Origin: Candidatus Companilactobacillus pullicola
GTDB lineage: Bacteria > Bacillota > Bacilli > Lactobacillales > Lactobacillaceae
Assembly (NCBI GenBank): GCA_019116025.1
Contig: DXCM01000021.1
Coordinates: forward strand, 62,001-126,000
DNA: 64,000 bases
Reading direction: 5' to 3'
This document shows positions 36,534 to 44,654 of this stretch, in pieces (position 1 is the stretch's first letter; every line of letters begins with the position of its first letter). The position numbers and the translations under genes were made by a program. The notes below the pieces were generated by a model. That model was not told the DNA's origin and ran no database searches. It was given only the letters and a program-made list of their open reading frames with translations.

Positions 36534-37436
36534 TTATTTGTTCTTATCAATTGCGTGTCCACCAAACTCATTACGTAAGGCTGAGACAACTTTTCCTGTG
36601 AAAGTATCATCTTCCAAAGAACGATATCTCATCATTAATGACATACCGATAACAGGTGTTGGTACTTTTAGCTTCAAGGCTTCATCCAAAGTCCACTTAC
36701 CTTCACCAGATGAATGCATAACTCCCTTAATGTGTTCTAGATCATTGTCTTTTGAAAAGGCATCTTGAGCTAATTCCATCAACCAGCCACGAATAACTGA
36801 TCCGTTTGACCAAACTTTGGCAACTGCTTCATTATCATAAGCAAAATCGCTATGTTCCAAAACGTCGAATCCTTCGGCGATAGCTTCCATCATTCCGTAT
36901 TCGATTCCGTTGTGAACCATCTTGAGATAATGACCGCTACCAGCTTTACCAGTGTAGAGATAACCATCTTTCATCGCAATTCCTTTAAAAATTGGTTCGA
37001 TATATTGGAAAGTCTTGTAGTCGTCGCCACCAATCATGAAGTTACCATCTTGATTAGCACCACTCTTACCACCGGATGTTCCGCAGTCGAAGAATTTAAT
37101 TCCTTTAGCTTTCAAAATTTCATTGTGTTTAAGTGAATCTTCATAGAATGAATTTCCACCATCAATCACAATATCGTCACTGTCTAATAGTTGACTTAAT
37201 TTGTCGATCGTATCATTAGTAGGTTTACCAGCAGGTAACATTACCCACATAATTCTAGGTTTATCTAAGGCTTGAACAGCTTCTTCTAAACTAGCAACGC
37301 TTTTGGCTCCCATATCGCTGGCCTTTTTTCTAGCTATTTCATTCAAGTCGAAGGCAACAACTTGATTATTATTTCTAATTAAGTTTTCGCATAAGTTAAT
37401 TCCCATTTTTCCTAAACCGATCATTGCTAAATTCAT
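36534..37436 (-). CDS. gnd: 6-phosphogluconate dehydrogenase, short (decarboxylating) type
   Basis: 300 residues, the short GndA/YqeC-type enzyme rather than the 470-residue form. MIGLGKMGINLCENLIRN binds the cofactor. Substrate motifs are IDGGNSFYEDSLKHNE, FDCGTSGGKSGANQDG and GHYLKMVHNGIEYGMMEAIA. It converts 6-phosphogluconate to ribulose-5-phosphate with CO2 release. First gene of the gluconate operon, with promoter TTGATT-17-TATAAT and a cre-like site after it. Confidence 0.92.
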   Translation of the reverse strand: MNLAMIGLGKMGINLCENLIRNNNQVVAFDLNEIARKKASDMGAKSVASLEEAVQALDKPRIMWVMLPAGKPTNDTIDKLSQLLDSDDIVIDGGNSFYEDSLKHNEILKAKGIKFFDCGTSGGKSGANQDGNFMIGGDDYKTFQYIEPIFKGIAMKDGYLYTGKAGSGHYLKMVHNGIEYGMMEAIAEGFDVLEHSDFAYDNEAVAKVWSNGSVIRGWLMELAQDAFSKDNDLEHIKGVMHSSGEGKWTLDEALKLKVPTPVIGMSLMMRYRSLEDDTFTGKVVSALRNEFGGHAIDKNK

Positions 37437-37452
37437 ATTTACTGTCTCCTTT

Positions 37453-37467
37453 TGTAAAACGCTTTCA
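37453..37467. promoter_or_regulatory. cre-like site of the gluconate operon
   Basis: TGTAAAACGCTTTCA: both half-sites are close to CcpA boxes but the spacing is one base longer than the standard. Located between the start of transcription and the gnd ATG. Confidence 0.6.
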
Positions 37468-37479
37468 TTTATTGACTAT

Positions 37480-37508
37480 ATTATATGAAAATTATTTTTA
37501 AAAATCAA
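37480..37508 (-). promoter_or_regulatory. Gluconate operon promoter
   Basis: Minus strand TTGATT (37508-37503), 17-base spacer, TATAAT (37485-37480). The palindrome ATTTTTAAAAAT (37494-37505) covers part of the -35 and could be the RpiR operator. Confidence 0.7.
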
Positions 37509-37575
37509 TAGTTATGTAGAAAATTCTTTTCAGAGACAAAAAATTGTGCTATCTTATTATTGTGAGGTAAAGCCT

Positions 37576-38433
37576 ATGCAAAACAATTTTAATATGTTGA
37601 TCAAATCCTACTATGACAACTTAAACGGGACTTCTAAGGACATCGCAGATTATCTTTTAGAAAATCCCCAAACTAGCTCCGCTTTGACAATTACTGACCT
37701 GGCTAAGAAAACTAATTCTTCCATTTCGTCTATCTCAAGATTTGCTAAAAAGTTAGGATTCAGTAGCTTCCAAGAGTTAAAGATAAATCTTCTGACCTCA
37801 ACATCAGATGACAAAGAAGCTAACAATTTGTTCCAGGAGATCAATCCTAAGGACACTTTGAAAGAAATGGCGAAAAAAGTTTTCACATCTAATGTCTCGG
37901 CTTTGAATGCAACCATCGATACTTTAAGTCAACAACAATTACAGATGGCAATCGACATCATTGCTAAGAAGGACTCGATAGCCTTTTTCGGACTGGGTGC
38001 TTCAGGAATCGTGGCCTTAGACGGATATCATAAGTTCTTAAAATCAGATAAGACGCCGCTGTTCGCTAATGATTTCCACATGCAATTGATGATGGCCGCA
38101 ACTTTAAAATCTGATACTTGTGCTGTCATCATTTCTCATAGTGGTGAAAATAGAGATGCCTTAAAACTGGTCGAAAAACTTCAAGAGAAACAAATTAAGA
38201 CTATCGGCATTACCAGTTACGGTAATTCATCGCTAACCAAAATTGTTGATCTCACCTTGTTATCAATTTCTGAAGAAACTAATTATCAAGATGAGGCTTT
38301 GCACGCTATTATTGCCCAGATTTCTTTGATTGATACATTATTTGTCCTCACAGCAATGAAGGATGATAAGCAAACAACCGATGTCTTCAAAGAAATTCGC
38401 GAAACAATTAATGATACTCGTTTGAATAAATAA
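37576..38433 (+). CDS. RpiR/MurR-family regulator with SIS domain
   Basis: 285 residues from the ATG at 37576 (GAGGTAA 6-7 bases upstream); an earlier in-frame start lacks a site. The N-terminal helix-turn-helix (ALTITDLAKKTNSSISSISR) is followed by a SIS sugar-phosphate domain (about 120-260, SIAFFGLGASGIVALDGYHK, AVIISHSGENRDALKLVEKL). It is divergent from gnd-gntK-gntP, the usual setting of the GntR-like RpiR regulator of gluconate use in lactobacilli, so 6-phosphogluconate is a likely effector (inference). Confidence 0.88.
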   Translation: MQNNFNMLIKSYYDNLNGTSKDIADYLLENPQTSSALTITDLAKKTNSSISSISRFAKKLGFSSFQELKINLLTSTSDDKEANNLFQEINPKDTLKEMAKKVFTSNVSALNATIDTLSQQQLQMAIDIIAKKDSIAFFGLGASGIVALDGYHKFLKSDKTPLFANDFHMQLMMAATLKSDTCAVIISHSGENRDALKLVEKLQEKQIKTIGITSYGNSSLTKIVDLTLLSISEETNYQDEALHAIIAQISLIDTLFVLTAMKDDKQTTDVFKEIRETINDTRLNK

Positions 38434-38440
38434 ATACCTA

Positions 38441-38507
38441 TCTTCCACAAAATGGGAAATGCATTGAAACGCTATGAATGTAATAGCAGAATGCACTTCC
38501 CATTTTT
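38441..38507. repeat. Short derivative of the type A cloverleaf, acting as terminator
   Basis: CCACAAAATGGGAAATGC ... AACGCTATGAATG directly followed by TAATAGCAGAATGCACTTCCCATTTTTT. Both halves align with the two ends of the type A outer stem (TGGGAATGC, AACGCTATGGG; ATAGCTGAACGCATTCCCA), but the inner arms are missing. The remaining hairpin plus six T residues would terminate the RpiR gene. Confidence 0.6.
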
Positions 38508-38626
38508 TAATTGCATACAATTATTATCAACGTACATGATTAACTTTACTAACGACAATTTGTATGAAGAAAACACGGTATTGAATTAGATACAAAATGG
38601 ATAAATGTTTATGGTGTAAATTTGCC

Positions 38627-38796
38627 GTTCTCCACAAAAATTGGGAATGCTGTTGGAACGCTATGGGCACGATTCGAAGCTAATCATTTTACACTTCGTG
38701 CAAAATAATGGATCTTCGAAGTCGGCCTTATTGTAATCGGCAAAGCCGATAACAATAATTTCATAGCTGAACGCATTCCCAATTTTTGCTCCGGAC
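38627..38796 (-). repeat. Cloverleaf repeat, type A, copy 2 (170 bp)
   Basis: Same type as copies at 26595 and 54686 but on the minus strand. The outer stem (CAAAAATTGGGAATGC with GCATTCCCAATTTTTG), the ATCGGC-TTT-GCCGAT arm and the TTTTGCAC/GTGTAAAA tip arm are all present. It forms a head-to-head pair with the type B copy at 38976, 179 bases away. The gap 38434-39191 holds only repeats. Confidence 0.88.
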
Positions 38797-38975
38797 TAAA
38801 GAGTACTTCTGCTGTTTGCATACTTTTAAAATCTTGAATAATATTCCTGAGGATTTCAGGCAGATTCATATAATCAATAAACATCTCCCAAATAAAAATT
38901 CATAATCTTTACTTGATTACATAAAACCATTCAAACACTACAATTTTAGAAAATATTAATAGAACTAGAAATCTA

Positions 38976-39145
38976 GTCGGTAGTAGAAAATCTGTGGGCC
39001 CTAAGTGATGAAGTTCCACTTAGCTTGCGAAGCAAGGTTAGTAGAAGACCGGACTTGGAGATCCATAATTTTGCACAAAGTGCAAAATTATTAGCTTCAA
39101 GCCGTGTCCACCGCATTCCAAGCCCACAGATTTTCTACTACCGAC
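38976..39145 (+). repeat. Cloverleaf repeat, type B, copy 3 (170 bp)
   Basis: The outer stem is 24 bp and perfect (38976-38999 with 39122-39145; starts GTCGGTAGTAG, ends CTACTACCGAC). Inner arms: CTAAGTG/CACTTAG, CTTGC-GAA-GCAAG, and a long arm CTTGGAG ... CTTCAAG with tip ATAATTTTGCAC-AAA-GTGCAAAATTAT (perfect). It directly precedes the truncated TetR gene. Confidence 0.9.
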
Positions 39146-39191
39146 GGCATCCTTAAACTACATCAGTTATTATCAGGCCACACATCAAACA

Positions 39192-39521
39192 AAATATATT
39201 TTAATCATCTTTTCATTGCATTTAAAAATAAAGAAGATATTCTTAAATGAGTTTATCTACGATCAAGAGATACACGACCGTCTGATTGATAGTATTCCTA
39301 AAAAATCTTTTAAACAGTTCAATCAGGTTTTGGATGAATTAAAGCAAAAAGATTTATTGATTGATTGGGATAATCTTGAGATTTTTCGATTTCTAGCCTC
39401 AAATATTTTAGGATACTTGATTCAGCATTATATTATCGTTGATAACACTGAATGGAACGAACCTTTAGAAATAGAACATGTAACTGACTTTATCGTTAAA
39501 GGTTTAACATCGATAAAATAG
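39192..39521 (+). pseudogene. TetR-family regulator remnant (5' end lost, frameshift)
   Basis: The readable 39216-39521 part matches the C-terminal half of a TetR regulator (FNQVLDELKQKDLLIDWDNL, FLASNILGYLIQHYII). Just upstream, FKNKEDILK, the conserved end of a TetR DNA-binding domain, is found in another frame. An extra T at about 39248 (AAATGAG for AAAGAG) separates it from EFIYDQEI. The rest of the helix-turn-helix is absent; where it should be, the type B cloverleaf ends (39145). So the gene is dead, probably broken in connection with the repeat. Confidence 0.75.
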
Positions 39522-39533
39522 TTTAATTTCAAC

Positions 39534-39578
39534 AAAAAAGCCGACGGATGAAAAATTAATTTCACTCGTCGGCTTTTC
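39534..39578. terminator. Bidirectional terminator
   Basis: AAAAAAGCCGACG and CGTCGGCTTTT arms between the TetR remnant and the LysM gene. Confidence 0.88.
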
Positions 39579-39598
39579 TATATTACTTTTAATTTTAA

Positions 39599-40309
39599 TT
39601 AGATTACTTCAACAGATGCTGTTGTAACACCGTATGAAGGGATTTGGTTATTTGGCATAGCAACGTCTAATTGACGAGGATTGCTGTATGCAAATGTACC
39701 TGTATCATTAACTGTTCTGATCAATACTGTACCGTCAGAAAGTGTGATCTTAAGTCTTGTACCCTTAGGGAATACTGAAAGGTTGGCAGCAACACCACCA
39801 TAACCCATGTTTGAACCTAGTACGGCTGGATCATAGAAAGAAATCTTGAATGAACCTTGTGATGTACCAGTTGTGCTTGTTGTTGTTGATTGTGATTGTG
39901 AAGCACTTTGTGTAACAGCTTGTTGTTGTGTATTTTGTTGTGTTGTACTTTGTTGTTGTGTTTGTGTCTGTGCTTGTGTTGATGCAGCTGATTGTTGGTC
40001 ACTTGTTGCATTATCTTGTGTTGTTGTTTGTTGTGCAGTAGTTGTTGTAGCTGCTTGAGCAACACCTGGCAATGTAACTGTTTCACCAGGGAAGATTAAG
40101 TCAAATCCACCAATTGCACGGCCGTTAGCTTGTTCTAGTTGAGCGATTGATACACCCGCATTAGCGGCAATACTCTTATATGTGTCACCTGCTTGAACTT
40201 GAACGTGGTTACTGTCGAGTTGTACTGCAGCTTGAGCAGTTTGTGATGTTGCTGCAAGTGCTGATAAAGCTGTTGTACTTAGTAAAGCGATAGATAAAAC
40301 TTTTTTCAT
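39599..40309 (-). CDS. LysM surface protein with C-terminal 3D/RlpA-like domain
   Basis: 236 residues. Signal peptide 1-27 (KKVLSIALLSTTALSALAAT, cut near AQA-A), one LysM domain (VQVQAGDTYKSIAANAGVSI, about 35-80), a low-complexity Gln/Thr/Ser linker (85-150) and a C-terminal double-psi-barrel-like part (GSFKISFYDPAVLGSNMGYG ... LKITLSDGTVLIRTVNDTG). It is exported, binds peptidoglycan through LysM, and may be a wall hydrolase-like or aggregation-type protein. The linker is CAA-rich; antisense frames through it are artefacts. Confidence 0.85.
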   Translation of the reverse strand: MKKVLSIALLSTTALSALAATSQTAQAAVQLDSNHVQVQAGDTYKSIAANAGVSIAQLEQANGRAIGGFDLIFPGETVTLPGVAQAATTTTAQQTTTQDNATSDQQSAASTQAQTQTQQQSTTQQNTQQQAVTQSASQSQSTTTSTTGTSQGSFKISFYDPAVLGSNMGYGGVAANLSVFPKGTRLKITLSDGTVLIRTVNDTGTFAYSNPRQLDVAMPNNQIPSYGVTTASVEVI

Positions 40310-40555
40310 GAATTAATTACATCCTTATATTTAAAATTATTTGTCTAGCCCTCATTTGCTATGTTGCATATACTAACAGGTATTTATTACATACATAGTT
40401 CTGTCAAGTTACAAAACAAGGATTTTTTGTAATTTTCGTAACAATTCTGAAACAAAGAGTTCTACTACCGTTGGTACAACTAGATTCTCTACTTTATAAA
40501 ATTGAAAATAATTAAAACTTATTCTGAAAATATGAGAGTATTCTTATACTGATTA

Positions 40556-41908
40556 TTAAATAAAGATGCTTAAAATCATGACGCAAATGAGTCCAACGAC
40601 TGATATCAAGGTCTCTAATACCGTCCAAGTCATTAAGGTTTCCTTAACGGTCAAATCAAAATATTCTTTAAACATCCAGAATCCTGCATCATTTACATGA
40701 GAAACCGCTAATGAACCAGCACCAATTGCCAAAACCATCAAAGCCGGATTTACGCCAGCTGAGGTCATCAACGGCAATACCAATCCTGCGGCTGTCAAAG
40801 AAGCAACGGTTGCTGATCCTAAAGCAATCCTTAAAACTACAGCGATTACCCATCCCAATAATAGAGGCGAAATATTCACGCCAGTGAAAAGTTTCATAAC
40901 CGCATCACCGACACCACCATCGATCAGAACTTGTTTGAAAGCTCCACCACCACCAATTACTAGTAATAGCATGGCAATCGATTTGATAGCATCTTCCAAA
41001 CTTTTCATGATATCCGGAGTTTTGAATCTTCTAGCCCATCCCATTGTATAAATGGCTAATAACAGAGAAATTGTCATAGTAATGGCCGGCGTACCAATAA
41101 ACGCAATGATTGAATCTAGTGCCGTAGGATTCTTAGGAACCGCTCCTTCATCAATTGTCAGTTGATAAATTGTTGTAATAGCCATTAAAACTACTGGAAA
41201 TAAAGAAGTTAGAACACTGATGCCAAAACTAGGTGTATCTTCTAATTTGAAACTCTTTTGAGGTCCCAATGCGGTTAAATTACCTTTACGATTAAAAGCA
41301 TCAGGAACAATTTTCTGAGCCAATTTTGTATAAAGTGGTCCGGAAACTACAACAGCTGGAATTGCCACAATGATCCCATAAAGTAAAACTTGTCCCGCAT
41401 TGGCACTCAAAACTGTACTGATAGCCGTTGGTGCTGGGTGCGGTGGTAAAAATCCGTGTGTTACTGATAAAGCGGCTGCCATCGGAATTCCTAAATAAAG
41501 AATAGAAACTCCGGCCTCAACGGCAATAGCAAAGACGATCGGTATCAACAATACCATTCCTACTTCAAAGAACAGTGCAATTCCGATAATGAACGACGCC
41601 AAAACAATAGCCAGCTGCAATTTCTTTTTGCCAAATTTTTGAATTAAAGTGTGTGAAATCCGATAAGCTCCACCAGCATCAGCCACTAACCGGCCCAGCA
41701 TTGCTCCAAAACCGAAGACAATCGAAAGTTCCCCTAATTGTCCACCAATTCCATCTTGGATACTGGTTGCTATTTTAGTCAAAGGAATTCCCAAACCAAT
41801 TCCTACTACTATAGAAGTGATTATTAATGAAAGAAACGTATTAAATTTTAATTTGATGATCAAGAATAACAATAATGCCACGCCCAAGATCAATACTAAG
41901 AAAGCCAT
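40556..41908 (-). CDS. gntP: Gluconate permease GntP, copy 2
   Basis: 450 residues, same length as the copy at 33548 and colinear with it throughout. In the first 60 residues I count seven differences, all conservative apart from one Asn/Asp. DNA differs at many third positions, so this is not a very recent duplication. It follows gntK copy 2 with a stem-loop between, as in copy 1. Role as gluconate:H+ symporter is inferred from the family. Confidence 0.93.
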   Translation of the reverse strand: MAFLVLILGVALLLFLIIKLKFNTFLSLIITSIVVGIGLGIPLTKIATSIQDGIGGQLGELSIVFGFGAMLGRLVADAGGAYRISHTLIQKFGKKKLQLAIVLASFIIGIALFFEVGMVLLIPIVFAIAVEAGVSILYLGIPMAAALSVTHGFLPPHPAPTAISTVLSANAGQVLLYGIIVAIPAVVVSGPLYTKLAQKIVPDAFNRKGNLTALGPQKSFKLEDTPSFGISVLTSLFPVVLMAITTIYQLTIDEGAVPKNPTALDSIIAFIGTPAITMTISLLLAIYTMGWARRFKTPDIMKSLEDAIKSIAMLLLVIGGGGAFKQVLIDGGVGDAVMKLFTGVNISPLLLGWVIAVVLRIALGSATVASLTAAGLVLPLMTSAGVNPALMVLAIGAGSLAVSHVNDAGFWMFKEYFDLTVKETLMTWTVLETLISVVGLICVMILSIFI

Positions 41909-41939
41909 TTAAAATCCCCTTTTATTTTTGACATAAAAT

Positions 41940-41962
41940 AAGTGCGTTATTAGCGCACTTTT
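41940..41962 (-). terminator. Stem-loop between gntK and gntP (copy 2)
   Basis: AAGTGCG-TTATTAG-CGCACTT(TT). Counterpart of the hairpin at 34947. Confidence 0.6.
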
Positions 41963-41965
41963 AGT

Positions 41966-43501
41966 TTATTTAGCATGTTTCTTTTGAAATTCCGCAATAC
42001 TCTTATATTCAGGTTCCAATACTTGTGATACGCGAATCCAAATTGGTAAGAGCTCACGATAAACTTCAAAATTATCTTTATTAGGTTTGTGAACATCAGT
42101 CACCCCGACCATCCCTTTAACTGCGGATAAATCGTCAACATAACCTAGAGCGTACATCCCTAAAACGGCAGCTCCTAAACAAGAACTTTCAAAGCTTTCA
42201 GGAATCGTAACGTCTTGTTCGAAAATATCAGCTAACATTTGTCTCCACAAGGCTGAACGGGCAAAACCACCAGTGGCTTGAATACTCTTAGGCTTACCGG
42301 CTACTTTTTCAATCGTCAACATTACGATATAAAGGTTGTAAACAATTCCTTCCAAAGCAGCTCTAACCATATGTGCACGAGTGTGCTTTCTAGTTAAGCC
42401 GAAGAATGATCCACGAGCATAAGCGTTCCAAATAGGAGCACGTTCCCCACCCAAATAAGGATGGAACAATAAGCCATCAGAACCAGCCGGAATCTTTTCA
42501 GCAATTTGTGTCAATATATCATAGGTAGAAACTTGCATTTGTTCAGCGGTAATTTTCTCTGGAGCAAACAATTGATCTTTGACCCAGCGGAAAACAATTC
42601 CCCCATTATTAACCGGGCCACCAACGACCCATTTATCTTTCGTCAAAGCGTAACAGAACAAGTTACCATCAGGATCGACAACCGGTTTATCAACTACCAC
42701 ACGCACGGCACCACTAGTTCCAATCGTTACAGCTACGACGCCAGGATCAATAGCGTCAACACCTAAATTGGAAAGTACGCCATCACTGGCACCAAAGACA
42801 AATGGCACATCCTTTGAAATTCCCAATAATTTACCATATTTAGGATTAAGTCCCGTAATCGTGTCAGTTGGTTCTACTAGTTCAGGCAATTTATCGGCGG
42901 TAATTCCTAAAAGATCCAAAACCTGTGGCTCCCAATCTAACTTGAAAATGTTGAACATCCCAGTGGCCGAGGCGATGGAATATTCCATCTTATAGACACC
43001 AAATAATCGGAAGAAAATATAAGTTTTTAAATCAATGAATTTCTTAGTTTGTGCGAACAACTCTGGCTTTTCATTTTTGATCCAGAGAATCTTTGATAGT
43101 GGTGCCATAGGATGAATTGGTGTTCCTGTTTTAGCGTAGATTTGTGCACCCACACCATTTTCCTTCAATTCCTCACTATACTTAGCGGCACGATTGTCAG
43201 CCCAAGTAATAGCCCGAGTCAGTGGTTGATCGTTTTGGTCCATTAGGATCAAACTGTGCATTGCAGATGAGAATGAAATTCCTTTTAGTTCGCCTGGTTT
43301 GATTTTCCCCTTGCGAATAACTTGTCCTAAGACCTCCACTACAGCATCAAAAATATCATCAGGATCTTCCTCTGCCATATCGGGAACATCCTGGTGTAAT
43401 TTGTAGCCACTATTAGCGTATGCAACGACCTTTCCTTTCATGTCATATAAGACACTTTTTGTACTGGTCGTTCCAACATCAACGCCAATCATATATTCCA
43501 T
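41966..43501 (-). CDS. gntK: Gluconokinase, FGGY family, copy 2
   Basis: 511 residues from the ATG at 43501 (GTGAGGAG 7-8 bases upstream). Same motifs as copy 1: MEYMIGVDVGTTSTKSVLYD, RAITWADNRAA, IQATGGFARSALWRQMLADI. Colinear with copy 1, with scattered substitutions. No gnd or regulator accompanies this pair, so 6-phosphogluconate must be processed by the gnd of copy 1 or another enzyme. The upstream gap 43502-43951 holds an inverted repeat CACTAT-TTGG-ATAGTG (43605-43620), a cloverleaf repeat and a terminator. Confidence 0.93.
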   Translation of the reverse strand: MEYMIGVDVGTTSTKSVLYDMKGKVVAYANSGYKLHQDVPDMAEEDPDDIFDAVVEVLGQVIRKGKIKPGELKGISFSSAMHSLILMDQNDQPLTRAITWADNRAAKYSEELKENGVGAQIYAKTGTPIHPMAPLSKILWIKNEKPELFAQTKKFIDLKTYIFFRLFGVYKMEYSIASATGMFNIFKLDWEPQVLDLLGITADKLPELVEPTDTITGLNPKYGKLLGISKDVPFVFGASDGVLSNLGVDAIDPGVVAVTIGTSGAVRVVVDKPVVDPDGNLFCYALTKDKWVVGGPVNNGGIVFRWVKDQLFAPEKITAEQMQVSTYDILTQIAEKIPAGSDGLLFHPYLGGERAPIWNAYARGSFFGLTRKHTRAHMVRAALEGIVYNLYIVMLTIEKVAGKPKSIQATGGFARSALWRQMLADIFEQDVTIPESFESSCLGAAVLGMYALGYVDDLSAVKGMVGVTDVHKPNKDNFEVYRELLPIWIRVSQVLEPEYKSIAEFQKKHAK

Positions 43502-43631
43502 AAATAAACTCCTCACGTGATTTTTCTAGACTATTAATATTATTGCATATTTCCCGAATAATTTTTAGAAATCTTAACTGTTGAAGTATGATATTTTGAA
43601 ATCACACTATTTGGATAGTGTTTCTATTGCC

Positions 43632-43795
43632 GTCCTCCGCAACAAGAAAATTTGGCTGGAACGCCATGGGCCGACTGGAAGCTAATGATTTCACACTTTG
43701 TGTGAAATCATGGATCTTCAAGTTCGGCCTTTACCTAAGCGATGAATCGCTAAGGTAAATCTCATGGCTGAGCCAATTTTCTTGTTGCTCCGGAC
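43632..43795 (-). repeat. Cloverleaf repeat, type C, copy 4 (164 bp)
   Basis: Read on the minus strand: GTCC-GGA, outer stem GCAACAAGAAAATTGGCT with AGCCAAATTTTCTTGTTGC, then GCCATG/CATGGC. An arm TTTACCTTAGCGA/TCGCTTAGGTAAA follows, and a tip arm ATGATTTCACAC-AAA-GTGTGAAATCAT (perfect). Ends GGAGGACGG like type A. Right flank (43797-43860) matches the flank of the copy at 54686. Confidence 0.87.
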
Positions 43796-43837
43796 TAATG
43801 TCCTGTTCTATTTCTTACATACTTTCAAAATATTAAA

Positions 43838-43892
43838 TAGCAAACACAGCATCTAATAAGAAGCTTGAGTACATTCGTATACCTTCTTCATT
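43838..43892. repeat. Degenerate family-2 hairpin beside cloverleaf copy 4
   Basis: ACAGCATCTAATAAGAAGCTTGAGT resembles one arm of the family-2 hairpins (ACAGCATCTATTAAGAAAT); the other arm is eroded. It keeps the same distance to the cloverleaf as R6 does to copy 7. Confidence 0.45.
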
Positions 43893-43898
43893 TACAAC

Positions 43899-43946
43899 AA
43901 AAAAGTGTTTATGTCAGCCTTAACGGTTAACATAAACACTTCTTTT
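43899..43946 (-). terminator. Terminator of the GNAT gene, hairpin family 3
   Basis: AAAAAAGTGTTTATGT and ACATAAACACTTCTTTT arms with inner TTAACGGTTAA. Similar to 6645, 16872 and 45016. Confidence 0.8.
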
Positions 43947-43951
43947 AATAT

Positions 43952-44479
43952 CTATTCCCATTCATCGCGTAAGATTCCGTATTTAACAGAATCATAATAC
44001 TTGCCTTCGTAAAAACGTACTTTACGGATACGTGCTTCTTGCTTCATACCGATTTTTTCGGCTACATGCATCATTCTTGGATTACCGGACCATGTTGTTA
44101 ATCCTAGGTGTGGCAAATCATAAAGTTTAAACAAATAAGTAATAAAGAGTTTTAGAGCTTGGCTTCCGATATGTTTATCCCAAGTATCGGTAGCATAAAT
44201 CGTGATTCCCATGTCATACCATTTGGCTAACTTTCCGTCTTCGAATCCTCCACCAACTGAACCGACGATTTTACCATCTGAAGTAATCAATAGATGATCT
44301 TTATTCCCTAGCCAAACTTTGGGTGCTAATTCATTAATGAACTTTTCTTTACTAGGTAAATCATCGTGAAAATATGGTCCATTTAACTTGGTCCATCCCG
44401 CATTGGGATCACTAAAGGCTAATTCCCAGAACTCTTCTAAATCCTCTGGTTGTGCTTGTCGTAACTCTACTTTTGACAA
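43952..44479 (-). CDS. GNAT family N-acetyltransferase
   Basis: About 175 residues from a TTG at 44479 (GGAG 9 bases upstream); an ATG three codons earlier abuts the GGAG and is less likely. RimJ/RimL-like layout: KVELRQAQPEDLEEFWELAF, GKIVGSVGGGFEDGK, GSQALKLFITYLFKLYDLP, NPRMMHVAEKIGMKQEARIR. Such enzymes acetylate ribosomal-protein N-termini, amino acids or drugs; the target is unknown. Monocistronic. Confidence 0.82.
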   Translation of the reverse strand: MSKVELRQAQPEDLEEFWELAFSDPNAGWTKLNGPYFHDDLPSKEKFINELAPKVWLGNKDHLLITSDGKIVGSVGGGFEDGKLAKWYDMGITIYATDTWDKHIGSQALKLFITYLFKLYDLPHLGLTTWSGNPRMMHVAEKIGMKQEARIRKVRFYEGKYYDSVKYGILRDEWE

Positions 44480-44654
44480 ATTGTTCATCTCCAAATTTAA
44501 AGAACTTTTTCTTATTATATTACAAATTTTTATCAATAAATATTAAATAAAAATCGTTCATTTTTTAATGCTAGTTTTCAAACATTTTTTTATACTTATA
44601 GTGTCCAAATACTGACGACACGAAAAGCTGATGTTTAGGAGGATTCTTTCAAAA

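Noticed and set aside
38684..38884. 66-codon minus-strand frame across cloverleaf copy 2 and the spacer
   Set aside because: It runs through the palindrome and has no ribosome site; the matching region of the other composite is not open in that frame.
39817..40086. Open frames on both strands of the LysM gene linker (Gln/His-rich and Cys/Val-rich)
   Set aside because: They are frame shadows of the CAA-rich Gln/Thr/Ser linker and have no ribosome sites.
40455..40500. TTCTACTACCG followed by ACTAGATT, similar to the end of a type B cloverleaf and its flank
   Set aside because: Only about 11 identical bases in a row and no pairing partner; may be an eroded fragment but is within chance.
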